Source: Gemmatimonas phototrophica (GTDB lineage: Bacteria > Gemmatimonadota > Gemmatimonadetes > Longimicrobiales > Gaopeijiaceae). From it: 6,304 nt of DNA. Below are positions 1 through 6,301 of the stretch, in pieces. The DNA lies in assembly GCA_945876015.1 (NCBI GenBank), contig CAMCNM010000120.1:1-6304 (forward strand). Direction: 5' to 3'. The notes below the pieces were generated by a model. The model did not search any database and was not told where the DNA came from. It saw only the letters and a list, made by a program, of their open reading frames with translations. The position numbers and the translations under genes were made by a program. The stretch's first letter is position 1. Every line of letters begins with the position of its first letter.

Positions 1-151
1 GCACCTCCAGCTTCACGGTCAGCACCCCGTTTCGGAGCTGACCCGCGGGTCTCCTGTTGTCGTTCGCGGCGGCCGACTCGAGCGACTGCGCCGCGGGCCC
101 GGCCGCGCTATGCAGGACGATAAGGAGCGCGGGGATCAGATGGCGCGTCAT
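1..151 (-). CDS. Secreted multicopper oxidase-like protein, N-terminal 50 residues only (cut by window edge)
   Basis: Only the start of this leftward gene is in the window. Read from the ATG at 151-149, it begins MTRHLIPALLIVLHSAAG, a Sec-type signal peptide with a short basic start, a hydrophobic core and a small-residue region around residues 17-22 where cleavage is likely. The mature part contains ANDNRRPAGQLRNGVLTVKL (residues 29-48). I recall this 'NDNR.PAG.L..GVLT..LE' block as the N-terminus of large exported multicopper oxidases in Gemmatimonadota-like bacteria, where it precedes the first cupredoxin domain. A strong ribosome site, GGGAGG (+ strand 158-163), lies 6 bases before the ATG and fixes the start. 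The gene follows the DUF4399 lipoprotein gene by 44 bases. The copper ligands lie outside the window, so the family call rests on this short block alone. Laccase-type oxidation of metals or organics in the periplasm is inferred. Confidence 0.62.
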   Translation of the reverse strand, partial: MTRHLIPALLIVLHSAAGPAAQSLESAAANDNRRPAGQLRNGVLTVKLEV

Positions 152-155
152 TCCT

Positions 156-163
156 CTCCTCCC
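156..163 (-). promoter_or_regulatory. Ribosome binding site of the truncated oxidase gene
   Basis: Read on the minus strand, bases 163 to 156 are GGGAGGAG, a near-perfect Shine-Dalgarno sequence ending 4-6 bases before the ATG at 151. It decides the start of a gene that is otherwise seen only as an edge fragment. Confidence 0.7.
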
Positions 164-195
164 TCGGTCCTTGGGGTGATGCGAGCTGCGTCCGC

Positions 196-660
196 TCACT
201 TCACGAAGAAGTTCACCGTGTCCACGAGCGCGGGCTCGACCGGAACGTGCTTCGCGTCACCCACCACGCCGATCAGGCGATGCGCGCCCGGAGCGACCGT
301 CTCGATCTTGAGGCTGTCCGCGCCGTTCCCCATGTGCACGATGAAGCCCGGTTCCGCCGGAATCGTGGCGCCCGCGGGAGAGACATCGCGGTCGAGGAAC
401 ACATGGAGGTGTCCGCTGTTGGCGGTCGTGTCGCCCGCCGGAACGATCGTGAATCCGAACGCCGCCATGTGGACGGTGACGGATGGGCCCTGGACCGTAT
501 CCCCTTCCGCGGGAAAGGTGACATCGAGACGACGAGCGGGCGGCGCCGGCTCGGCGGGCGCCGGGGCGGCGGCCGGAGGCGCCTCGGGCGCGGGCTTGGG
601 CTCACACGCCGACACCACGAGAGCCAGGGCGCTGGCTCCAAGAACGGTTGACCGTCTCAC
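196..660 (-). CDS. DUF4399 domain lipoprotein
   Basis: A 154-residue exported lipoprotein of unknown function. Residues 1-18 form a lipoprotein signal (MRRS, a hydrophobic run, then VSA) ending at lipobox Cys19. The next residue is Glu rather than Asp, so transport to the outer membrane would be expected. Residues 20-42 are a Pro/Ala-rich tether. Residues 44-153 match what I know of DUF4399: an opening strand LDVTFPAEGDTV, the block SGHLHVFLD (82-90) where the family usually has GHHHLLID, then HMGNGADSL (109-117), PGAHRL (124-129), GDAKHVP (134-140) and a closing strand TVNFFVK. The length suits one such domain plus signal and tether. The start is GTG at 660, with GGAGAG 8 bases upstream. The multicopper oxidase gene begins 44 bases downstream, so the two are probably co-transcribed and both proteins act outside the cytoplasm. 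A metal-related role is possible but unproven. Confidence 0.85.
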   Translation of the reverse strand: MRRSTVLGASALALVVSACEPKPAPEAPPAAAPAPAEPAPPARRLDVTFPAEGDTVQGPSVTVHMAAFGFTIVPAGDTTANSGHLHVFLDRDVSPAGATIPAEPGFIVHMGNGADSLKIETVAPGAHRLIGVVGDAKHVPVEPALVDTVNFFVK

Positions 661-668
661 GCTGTCTA

Positions 669-674
669 CTCTCC
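669..674 (-). promoter_or_regulatory. Ribosome binding site of the DUF4399 lipoprotein gene
   Basis: The minus strand reads GGAGAG here, 8 bases before the GTG start codon at 660. It supports the GTG start, which also places the basic residues and hydrophobic stretch correctly for a lipoprotein signal. Confidence 0.6.
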
Positions 675-714
675 AGGGACTGAGGGTGGATCCGGGCTGA
701 ACTGCCGGGACAAG

Positions 715-1677
715 CTAATCGGGAGGCGCTTGCCACGCATACGGATCTCCCGAAGGTCGTGAGGGCGCGAGCGAGCGCTCGTCCCACCACCCCTTGGCGA
801 GCGTCGCGCCCAGGATGAACGCTCCGCTCAGGGTCGCCCACCCGGACGGCCGCTCGTCGTGGACGAGCCACGCCCAGATCGGATTGAGCGCGGGCTCGAG
901 CAGGAGGATGATCGATGCCTCGAGCGCCGGCACGTGGCGCATGCCGTGGGTGAGGCACCAGTAGGCGAGGCCGATCTGGAAGAGGCCCAGGTAGCCGATC
1001 ACCACCCAGTCGAGCGGAACGGACGAGCGCACGGGGAGAGCGAACGGAAGACACACCAGGAACGCCATCGCATTCCCGGCGACCACCGTCGCGAACGCGG
1101 CCTCCCCTCCCGGCGTCGAGCTCGCCAGCCAGCGCATCCCGATGACGGTGAAGGCCCAAAACACCGAGCTGGCGAGCGCGATCACGTTGCCGCGGGCCGG
1201 GTCGGGAGCGGTCGCGCTCGCATCGCCCCCGCTCAGGAAGAACGGGATCAGGGCGACCCCCACGACCACGATGAAGAGGACGTCGCGCGCGCGGATCGGC
1301 TCGCGCAGCAGCCAGGGTCCGAGAAGCAGGATGTAGAGCGGCGCCGTGGACTGGAGGAAGATCGAGTTCGCTGCCGTGGTGAGCTTGTTGGCGAGAACGA
1401 AGAGCACCATGGTCGCCGCGTAGGCGGCCCCGACGAGCAGCACCCGTGGATCGCGGGCCCACAGGCGAAACCCGGGGCGGCGCCGGACCGCCGGGACGAT
1501 CAGGAAGACGGTGAGTGCGGCGATCCCCGAGCGGAAACCCGCCACCTGCCAGCCGTCCAGCGTGATCGCCTTGATCGCCGCGCCGCCCGTGCTGAACAGG
1601 GCCGCGGCGGCGAGCAGCTGGAGGCGCGGGACGCGATTCAGCCGAGGCTCAGCGCGAGCGGTCCAGCGCCTGCTCAA
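715..1677 (-). CDS. EamA/DMT superfamily transporter (ten-helix permease)
   Basis: A 320-residue inner-membrane protein of the drug/metabolite transporter superfamily, with two EamA repeats of about five helices each. Repeat one spans roughly residues 19-149 and includes NKLTTAANSIFLQSTAPLY (97-115). Repeat two spans roughly 164-297 and includes EASIILLLEPALNPIWAW (253-270) followed by the usual short acidic loop HDERPSGW. Family members export or import amino acids, nucleotide-like metabolites, sugars or drugs, and the substrate cannot be read here. The start is TTG at 1677, inside the end of metZ (29-base overlap). It is favoured because the next GTG (codon 45) and first internal ATG (codon 90) would remove helix 1. 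GAGGAC lies about 12 bases upstream of the TTG. The first 18 residues are basic and cytoplasmic-looking, so a rarer start nearby cannot be excluded. The overlap suggests coupling to metZ. Stop is TAG at 717-715. Confidence 0.88.
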   Translation of the reverse strand: MSRRWTARAEPRLNRVPRLQLLAAAALFSTGGAAIKAITLDGWQVAGFRSGIAALTVFLIVPAVRRRPGFRLWARDPRVLLVGAAYAATMVLFVLANKLTTAANSIFLQSTAPLYILLLGPWLLREPIRARDVLFIVVVGVALIPFFLSGGDASATAPDPARGNVIALASSVFWAFTVIGMRWLASSTPGGEAAFATVVAGNAMAFLVCLPFALPVRSSVPLDWVVIGYLGLFQIGLAYWCLTHGMRHVPALEASIILLLEPALNPIWAWLVHDERPSGWATLSGAFILGATLAKGWWDERSLAPSRPSGDPYAWQAPPD

Positions 1678-2824
1678 GGTCGGCGATGATGTCCTCGACC
1701 GCCTCGAGACCGGCCGACACGCGCACCAGGCCGGGCGTGATCCCCACCGCGACGCGCTCCTCCTCGGTCATCTTGGCGTGCGTCGTCGAAGCCGGGTGGC
1801 TGACGATCGAGCGGCTGTCACCCAGGTTGGCCGTGAGCGAGCACATCCGGATCGCATCGAGGAACCCTTGGCCGCGCTTCAGGCCGCCTTCGACCTTGAA
1901 CGCGACGACCCCCCCGCCCCACTTCATCTGCTTCTTCGCGACCTCGTAACGCGGGTGCGACGGCAGCAGCGGGTAGCGCACCTCGCTCAGATCCTTCCGC
2001 GTCTCGAGGAAGCGCGCGATGGCGAGCGCGTTCTCGGAGTGGCGCTGCATCCGGATGTCGAGCGTCTCCAGGCTGCGCGAGAGGATCCACGCGCTGAACG
2101 GCGAGAGCGCGGGCCCGGTGCTGCGGCAGAACGTGTAGATGTCGCCGATCAGCTTCTCGTCCCCGACCACGATGCCGCCCAGCACCCTGCCCTGGCCATC
2201 GATGTACTTGGTCGCCGAGTGCAGGCTCAGGTGCGCACCGAACTCGAGGGGCCGCGTGATCGACGGCGTCGCGAAGCAGTTGTCCACGACGAGGATGAGC
2301 CCGCGCTCCTTGGCGAACTTCCCGAGCCACTCCAGATCCACCACGTCGGCCGCGGGATTGGTCGGCGTCTCGACGTAGATGAGCTTGGTCTTCTTCGTGA
2401 CCTTGGCCGCCCACGAGTCGAGATCCTCGAGATCGGCGTAGGCGTGGCCGATGCCGAAGCGAGGGAGGATCTTGGTCAGCAGCGTGTGCGTCGCGCCGAA
2501 CACCGAGCGGCAAGAGAGGATCTCGTCCCCCGAGCTGCACAGCCCCGCGAACGTGGCGAACACGGCCGCCATCCCCGAAGCGGTGGCATAACCCGCCTCC
2601 GCCCCCTCCAGGGCGCAAAGCCGCTCGACGAACTCCTCGACGTTGGGGTTCGAGAACCGGCTGTAGATCGGCCGCTCGATCTCGTCGGCGAAGGCCGCGC
2701 GCATCTCCTCAGCGTCGTCGAAGACGAAGCTGCTGGTGAGATAGACCGGGACGGCGTGCTCCTTGTGCGGAGTGCGCTCGGCCTGGATGCGGATCGCGCG
2801 GGTCCTGGGGTCCTGTTCGGCCAT
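1649..2824 (-). CDS. metZ: O-succinylhomoserine sulfhydrylase-type PLP enzyme (Cys/Met metabolism family)
   Basis: A cytoplasmic 391-residue, fold-type I PLP enzyme of full family length. It probably converts O-succinyl-homoserine (or the O-acetyl ester) plus sulfide to homocysteine in methionine synthesis. Visible motifs are YSRFSNPNVEEFVERLCALEG (Tyr54 and Arg56 bind the PLP phosphate of the partner subunit), ATASGMAAV (80-88), ETPTNP (152-157), VVDNCFATP (179-187, with Asp181 contacting the PLP nitrogen), HSATKYIDGQGR (202-213, with Lys206 as the Schiff-base lysine), LGDSRSIVSHPASTTH (334-349), and VRVSAGLE (367-374, with Arg368 binding the substrate carboxylate). The DGQGR extension after the lysine and Phe109 in SVFG, where lyases have Tyr, favour MetZ over cystathionine gamma-synthase or gamma-lyases. 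The start is certain: an in-frame TAG lies four codons upstream of the ATG. No strong ribosome site is visible. The DMT transporter gene overlaps its 3' end. Acyl-donor preference is inferred. Confidence 0.88.
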   Translation of the reverse strand: MAEQDPRTRAIRIQAERTPHKEHAVPVYLTSSFVFDDAEEMRAAFADEIERPIYSRFSNPNVEEFVERLCALEGAEAGYATASGMAAVFATFAGLCSSGDEILSCRSVFGATHTLLTKILPRFGIGHAYADLEDLDSWAAKVTKKTKLIYVETPTNPAADVVDLEWLGKFAKERGLILVVDNCFATPSITRPLEFGAHLSLHSATKYIDGQGRVLGGIVVGDEKLIGDIYTFCRSTGPALSPFSAWILSRSLETLDIRMQRHSENALAIARFLETRKDLSEVRYPLLPSHPRYEVAKKQMKWGGGVVAFKVEGGLKRGQGFLDAIRMCSLTANLGDSRSIVSHPASTTHAKMTEEERVAVGITPGLVRVSAGLEAVEDIIADLEQALDRSR

Positions 2825-2961
2825 ATCGCGAAGCTACCTAGGGGTTCGGGGGGCAGGAAGGCCCGCCTGAGGGGCAACCCCGAGGGACTCATCCTTGCGG
2901 CGGGCGCGGGCAGGGAGGTAGTAACAAGACCAGAGTCCCCGGACCTCTGCGAAGGATCCCG
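2825..2961. promoter_or_regulatory. Divergent intergenic region between metZ and the symporter pair
   Basis: This 137-base gap must contain the start signals of both divergent units. It is G-rich on the + strand. Small inverted repeats are GGGG-CAA-CCCC (2871-2881) and CAGG/CCTG (2854-2857 with 2866-2869). A weak rightward promoter candidate is TTGCGG (2895-2900), then 18 bases, then TAGTAA (2919-2924); each box matches only about half of the sigma-70 consensus. On the minus strand I do not recognise the conserved cores of SAM-I, SAM-II or SAH riboswitches, although the downstream gene makes methionine precursor. An operator for a methionine regulator is possible, but no clear palindrome supports it. 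Confidence 0.4.
2951..2956 (+). promoter_or_regulatory. Ribosome binding site of the first symporter gene
   Basis: GAAGGA ends 5 bases before the ATG at 2962, a good Shine-Dalgarno match at normal spacing. It supports this ATG, which also gives an N-terminus typical of the SSS family, with helix 1 starting within the first ten residues. Confidence 0.65.
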
Positions 2962-4773
2962 ATGCGCGTCACCCCGCTCGACTGGGCCATCGTCGCCGCG
3001 TACTTCCTCTTCACGGCGCTGATCGGCTTCTGGTTCACGAAGCGCGGCAGCGAGAGCCTGAGCGAGTACTTCATCTCGGGCCGCAAGGTCAGCTGGTGGC
3101 TGGCCGGCACCTCCATGGTCGCGACCACCTTCGCGGTCGACACCCCGCTGGTCGTAACCGGCCTGGTCGCCGCCCACGGCGTCGCCGGGAACTGGCTATG
3201 GTGGAACTTCGTCTTCAGCGGGATGCTCACGGTCTTCTTCTTCGCGCGCCTGTGGCGGCGCGCGAACGTGATGACCGACGTCGAGTTCGCCGAGATCCGC
3301 TACGGCGGCAAGCCCGCCGCGCTGCTGCGCGGTTTCCGCGCGCTCTACCTGGCGATCCCGATCAACCTGATCATCCTGGGCTGGGTCACGCGGGCGATGA
3401 TCAAGATCCTCTCGATCTCGCTCGGCGTCTCGCCCATCCTCGCGGTCGAGATCTGCTTCGTCATCACGGTCGCGTACTCGGTGGCGGCAGGGATGTGGGC
3501 GGTGTTGTGGACCGACCTCGTCCAGTTCGTGATCAAGATGAGCGCCGTGATCGTGCTCGCGGTCTACTCGGTACGCGCGGTGGGCGGTATCGCCGCGCTC
3601 AAGGTCGGGCTCGCCGAGCACTTCGGTAGCGAGGCGGCGGCCCTCTCCGTGATGCCCGTGAGCTTCGGACCCGACGGGATGGCCGCGTACGCGTGGATGC
3701 CGCTTCTGACACTCGGCGTGTTCCTCTCCGTGCAATGGTGGGCGGCGTGGTATCCGGGCGCGGAGCCCGGCGGCGGCGGGTACGTCGCGCAGCGTATCTT
3801 CTCGGCGCGTACCGAGAAGGATGGCGTTCTGGCCACCTTGTTCTTCCAGGTCGCGCACTACGCGCTCCGCCCCTGGCCCTGGATCGTCACCGGCTTGTGC
3901 ACCGTGATCCTCTATCCCGACCTGCAGGACAAGGAAGCCGGCTACGTGCAGGCGTTCGTGGACCTGCTCCCGACCCCGTGGCGCGGGTTCATGCTCGCCG
4001 GATTCGCCGCGGCGTACATGTCCACCGTGGCCACCCAGCTCAACTGGGGCGCGGCCTATCTCGTGAACGACGTATACAAGCGGTTCCTCAAGCCGTCCGA
4101 GACCGAGAAGCACTACGTCGCGGTGTCCCGCCTGGCGACGATCTTCCTCTTCCTGGCGTCGATCGCCGTGACCTGGCAGCTCACCTCGGTCGAGAAGGCC
4201 TGGAGGCTTCTCCTCGCGATGGGGGCCGGAACCGGCCTGGTGCTGATCCTGCGCTGGTACTGGTGGCGGATCAACGCGTGGTCCGAGATCAGCGCGATGA
4301 TCGCGTCGTTCGTCGTTTCGGTGATCGCGTTCCGGGTGGTGCCGCCGCGCTTCACGCCCGGTGACCCGAACGCCGACGCCTGGATCATGCTGATCACGGT
4401 CGCGGTGAGCACCGTGGTCTGGCTGGTCGTCACGTACGCGACGCCGCCCGAGTCGGACGTGGTGCTCACGTCGTTCTACGCGCGCGTGCGGCCCGGCGGC
4501 CCGGGCTGGACGAAGATCACGGAGCGGCTCGGCACCGGGTACGAGCCGATCCCCGGGGGATGGATCGCGGCCTCCAACTGGGTGGCCGGGGTGGTCGCGG
4601 TCTACGCGACCCTGTTCGGGATCGGCAAGATCATCTTCGGTGACACCGGCCTCGGCCTCGGCCTGCTCGCGCTCGCGGCCGGGGCGTTCCTGTGGATCGC
4701 GCGCTCGTTCCGCGACGAGCCGAACCAGCCCGCGGCCGGCGCCGCGGACGCCCGGATCGCCCGGGCCGCATGA
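2962..4773 (+). CDS. Sodium:solute symporter, SSS family, long form
   Basis: A 603-residue inner-membrane transporter with about 14-15 predicted helices, expected to use the sodium gradient to import a small solute. Helix 1 begins near residue 6. The loop SLSEYFISGRKVSWW (32-46) is the classic SSS cytoplasmic motif after helix 1. AGMWAVLWTDLVQF (176-189) matches the family's 'GG..av.wtD..Q' block. Residues 258-281 carry VQWWAAWYPGAEP, a glycine run and YVAQRIFSA, a form of the usual 'VQR.lsak' loop that marks this subfamily. AAAYMSTVATQLNWGA (349-364) aligns with the Na2-site helix of Vibrio SGLT, with Ser354 and Thr355 at its two serine positions. The C-terminal third (about 465-603) has further helices and a soluble stretch (493-535), making it longer than the 13-helix core. 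The tail is Ala-rich. Its TGA overlaps the ATG of the next symporter. I cannot assign a substrate (sugar, organic acid or amino compound). Confidence 0.9.
   Translation: MRVTPLDWAIVAAYFLFTALIGFWFTKRGSESLSEYFISGRKVSWWLAGTSMVATTFAVDTPLVVTGLVAAHGVAGNWLWWNFVFSGMLTVFFFARLWRRANVMTDVEFAEIRYGGKPAALLRGFRALYLAIPINLIILGWVTRAMIKILSISLGVSPILAVEICFVITVAYSVAAGMWAVLWTDLVQFVIKMSAVIVLAVYSVRAVGGIAALKVGLAEHFGSEAAALSVMPVSFGPDGMAAYAWMPLLTLGVFLSVQWWAAWYPGAEPGGGGYVAQRIFSARTEKDGVLATLFFQVAHYALRPWPWIVTGLCTVILYPDLQDKEAGYVQAFVDLLPTPWRGFMLAGFAAAYMSTVATQLNWGAAYLVNDVYKRFLKPSETEKHYVAVSRLATIFLFLASIAVTWQLTSVEKAWRLLLAMGAGTGLVLILRWYWWRINAWSEISAMIASFVVSVIAFRVVPPRFTPGDPNADAWIMLITVAVSTVVWLVVTYATPPESDVVLTSFYARVRPGGPGWTKITERLGTGYEPIPGGWIAASNWVAGVVAVYATLFGIGKIIFGDTGLGLGLLALAAGAFLWIARSFRDEPNQPAAGAADARIARAA
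4750..4766 (+). promoter_or_regulatory. GC hairpin just upstream of the second symporter start
   Basis: GCCCGG (4750-4755) and CCGGGC (4761-4766) form a perfect 6-bp stem around a 5-base loop, ending 3 bases before the ATG at 4770. It occupies the place of a ribosome binding site, and no clear Shine-Dalgarno is otherwise visible. Ribosomes finishing the upstream gene would melt it, which fits translational coupling. Short GC stems are common by chance in DNA of this composition. Confidence 0.4.
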
Positions 4774-6233
4774 CCTCACTCTCCGCGATCGACATCCTGA
4801 TCATGGCGGCCTACGTGGTCGGCGTGACGGTGTGGGGCACGTGGCTCGGCAAGGGACAGAAGAACGCGAAGGACTACTTCCTCGCCGAGAAGAACATCCC
4901 GTGGTGGGCGGTCTGCTTCTCGATCATCGCAACCGAGACGAGCGCCCTAACGTTCATCAGCGTCCCGGCGACCGCGTATACCAGCGACCTGTGGATGGTC
5001 CAGCTAACGACCGGCTACCTGCTCGGCCGCGTCGCCGTCGCGGTGGTCCTGCTGCCCGGCTACTTCCGCGGCGACATCACGACCGCGTACCAGTTGCTCG
5101 AGAGACGGTTCGGGCCCCCGGCGCGGCGCTTCGCGTCGCTCGTGTTCATCGTCACGCGTGTGTTCGCGTCGAGCGTGCGCCTGTTCGCCACCGCGATCCC
5201 GATCAAGCTGATCACCGGCCTGCCCTACACCTGGGCGATCCTGATCACCGGCCTGGTGACGCTGGTCTACACGTACTACGGAGGGCTCAAGGCCGTCGTC
5301 TGGGTGGACGTGCTCCAGATGTTCATGTACCTGACCGGCGCGGTGATCGCGCTGATCGTGCTCCTCCGCCTCGTCCCCGGCGGCTGGGGTGGGGTCGTGG
5401 CCGCGAGCGCTCCCGCGGGCAAGATGCGGATCCTGCACCTGGGCGGCGGCATCTCGAGCGCGCAGTTCCTGCTCACGGGGCTGCTGGGCGGAGGCTTCCT
5501 GTCGATGGCGACGCACGGCGCGGACCACCTGATCGTGCAGCGGCTGCTCGCGTCCAAGTCATTGCCCGACGCGCGCAAGGCGATCATCGGGAGCGGCGTG
5601 ATCGTGGTACTCCAGTTCGCGCTGTTCCTCGTCGTCGGACTGGCGCTGTTCGCGTACTACCAGGGACAGACCTTCCAGACCCCCGACGAGATCTTCCCCC
5701 GCTTCATCCTCGAGGGGCTCCCGGCCGGGATCTCCGGAATCGTGATCGCCGGCGTGTTCTCGGTGGCGATGTCGTCAGAGGCGTCCGCCGTGAACTCGCT
5801 CGCGTCGGCGCTCACGCACGACATCTACGGCCCCCTCTCGGGCCGCGGCGCGGACCAGGAGCACATGATGCGCGCCGGCAAGCGCTTCACGCTCCTCGCC
5901 GCCGCGCTCCTGATCGGCGGCGCGATCCTGTTCCAGTTCGTGAAGCCCAACACCCCGATCGTCATCATCGCCCTCCAGATCGCCTCCTTCACCTACGGCG
6001 GCCTCCTGGGCGGCTTCCTGCTGGGGCTCGTCTCGAAGCGCGCCCGTCAGCGCGACGCCATCCTCGGCATGAGCGTAGCGATCGTCACCATGGCCACCCT
6101 CTGGGCCGCCCAGCAGTTCGGCTTCATGACGAAAGTGATCGACCCACTCTGGTTCACGCTGGTGGGATCAGCGCTCACGGTGGGGGTTGGGGTGTTGAGC
6201 AGTAGACTGGGAGGAGCCGAACAGGGAGGGTGA
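4770..6233 (+). CDS. Sodium:solute symporter, SSS family, SLC5-like 13-helix form
   Basis: A 487-residue inner-membrane symporter with about 13 hydrophobic segments, the standard size for the SSS/SLC5 family. The ATG at 4770 is chosen over a GTG at 4692 in the same frame. The extra 26 residues from the GTG are Arg/Pro-rich, translate the end of the upstream gene out of frame, and would precede a normal family N-terminus. The ATG sits in an ATGA overlap with the first symporter's stop. Motifs are NAKDYFLAEKNIPWWAV (32-48), SIIATETSALTFISVPA (51-67), YYGGLKAVVWVDVLQM (169-184), ADHLIVQRLLASKS (251-264) and SVAMSSEASAVNSLAS (331-346). Ser335 and Ser336 align with the Na2 sodium ligands Ser364/Ser365 of Vibrio SGLT. 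The GGLKAV block and length resemble the anion/vitamin/monocarboxylate SLC5 branch more than sugar transporters, but substrate remains unknown. The two symporters differ too much to look like a recent duplication. Confidence 0.9.
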   Translation: MTSLSAIDILIMAAYVVGVTVWGTWLGKGQKNAKDYFLAEKNIPWWAVCFSIIATETSALTFISVPATAYTSDLWMVQLTTGYLLGRVAVAVVLLPGYFRGDITTAYQLLERRFGPPARRFASLVFIVTRVFASSVRLFATAIPIKLITGLPYTWAILITGLVTLVYTYYGGLKAVVWVDVLQMFMYLTGAVIALIVLLRLVPGGWGGVVAASAPAGKMRILHLGGGISSAQFLLTGLLGGGFLSMATHGADHLIVQRLLASKSLPDARKAIIGSGVIVVLQFALFLVVGLALFAYYQGQTFQTPDEIFPRFILEGLPAGISGIVIAGVFSVAMSSEASAVNSLASALTHDIYGPLSGRGADQEHMMRAGKRFTLLAAALLIGGAILFQFVKPNTPIVIIALQIASFTYGGLLGGFLLGLVSKRARQRDAILGMSVAIVTMATLWAAQQFGFMTKVIDPLWFTLVGSALTVGVGVLSSRLGGAEQGG

Positions 6234-6255
6234 GGCGTGTCGCGCGGCAGGGGCT

Positions 6256-6272
6256 CAGATGCGCAGCATCTG
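6256..6272 (+). terminator. Hairpin downstream of the second symporter (possible terminator or repeat element)
   Basis: CAGATGC (6256-6262) and GCATCTG (6266-6272) form a perfect 7-bp stem with a 3-base loop, 22 bases after the TGA. It is well placed to end the symporter transcript. No T-run follows, so it is not a canonical Rho-independent terminator. It may instead be a pause or mRNA-stability structure, or part of an interspersed repeat together with the CGAA-rich bases that follow. Confidence 0.4.
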
Positions 6273-6274
6273 TA

Positions 6275-6301
6275 GCGCAGTGAGCGAAGCGAACGAAGCG
6301 C
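6275..6301. repeat. CGAA-rich short repeat stretch
   Basis: From 6275 the sequence runs GCGCAGTGAGCGAAGC and then a second similar unit, GAACGAAGCGCG. CGAA occurs at 6285-6288, 6290-6293 and 6294-6297, and GCGC occurs near both ends. Such AGCGAAGCGAACGAAG strings are familiar in intergenic DNA of some GC-rich bacteria and archaea. Copy number elsewhere in the genome cannot be judged from this window. Confidence 0.35.

Noticed and set aside
859..1689. A 276-codon rightward open frame opposite the DMT transporter, with a second shadow at 602-1462 on the minus strand
   Set aside because: Both have highly charged, domain-free translations, whereas 715-1677 on the minus strand shows two EamA repeats.
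2837..2842. CCTAGG palindrome upstream of metZ as an operator
   Set aside because: A six-base palindrome with no extended symmetry is not enough to support a regulator site.
2825..2961. SAM or SAH riboswitch upstream of metZ
   Set aside because: Reading the minus strand I could not find the conserved core sequences or the pseudoknot arrangement of the classes I know, so only the possibility is noted.
1511..3022. A 503-codon rightward open frame opposite metZ and the transporter start
   Set aside because: It is rich in Arg, Asp, Glu and His with no recognisable domain, lies antisense to a clear PLP enzyme, and reads straight across the intergenic gap. It is an artefact of GC-rich third positions.
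4692..4769. N-terminal extension of the second symporter from GTG 4692
   Set aside because: The 26 added residues are Arg/Pro-rich, unlike any SSS N-terminus, and the ATG at 4770 forms an ATGA junction followed directly by a normal helix 1.
3196..4779. A 527-codon leftward open frame opposite the first symporter
   Set aside because: The translation is a charged His/Arg/Asp/Gly mixture without domains, while the opposite strand encodes a clear membrane transporter with conserved SSS motifs.
4640..6205. A 521-codon rightward open frame in another frame of the second symporter
   Set aside because: Its composition is Arg/Pro/His-rich and it overlaps a well-supported SSS gene throughout, so it is a frame shadow.
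6237..6275. A 12-codon open frame (GTG to TAG) after the second symporter, preceded by a G-rich stretch
   Set aside because: It is too short, runs through the hairpin, and shows no coding features. The upstream GGGAGGG is the end of the symporter gene.
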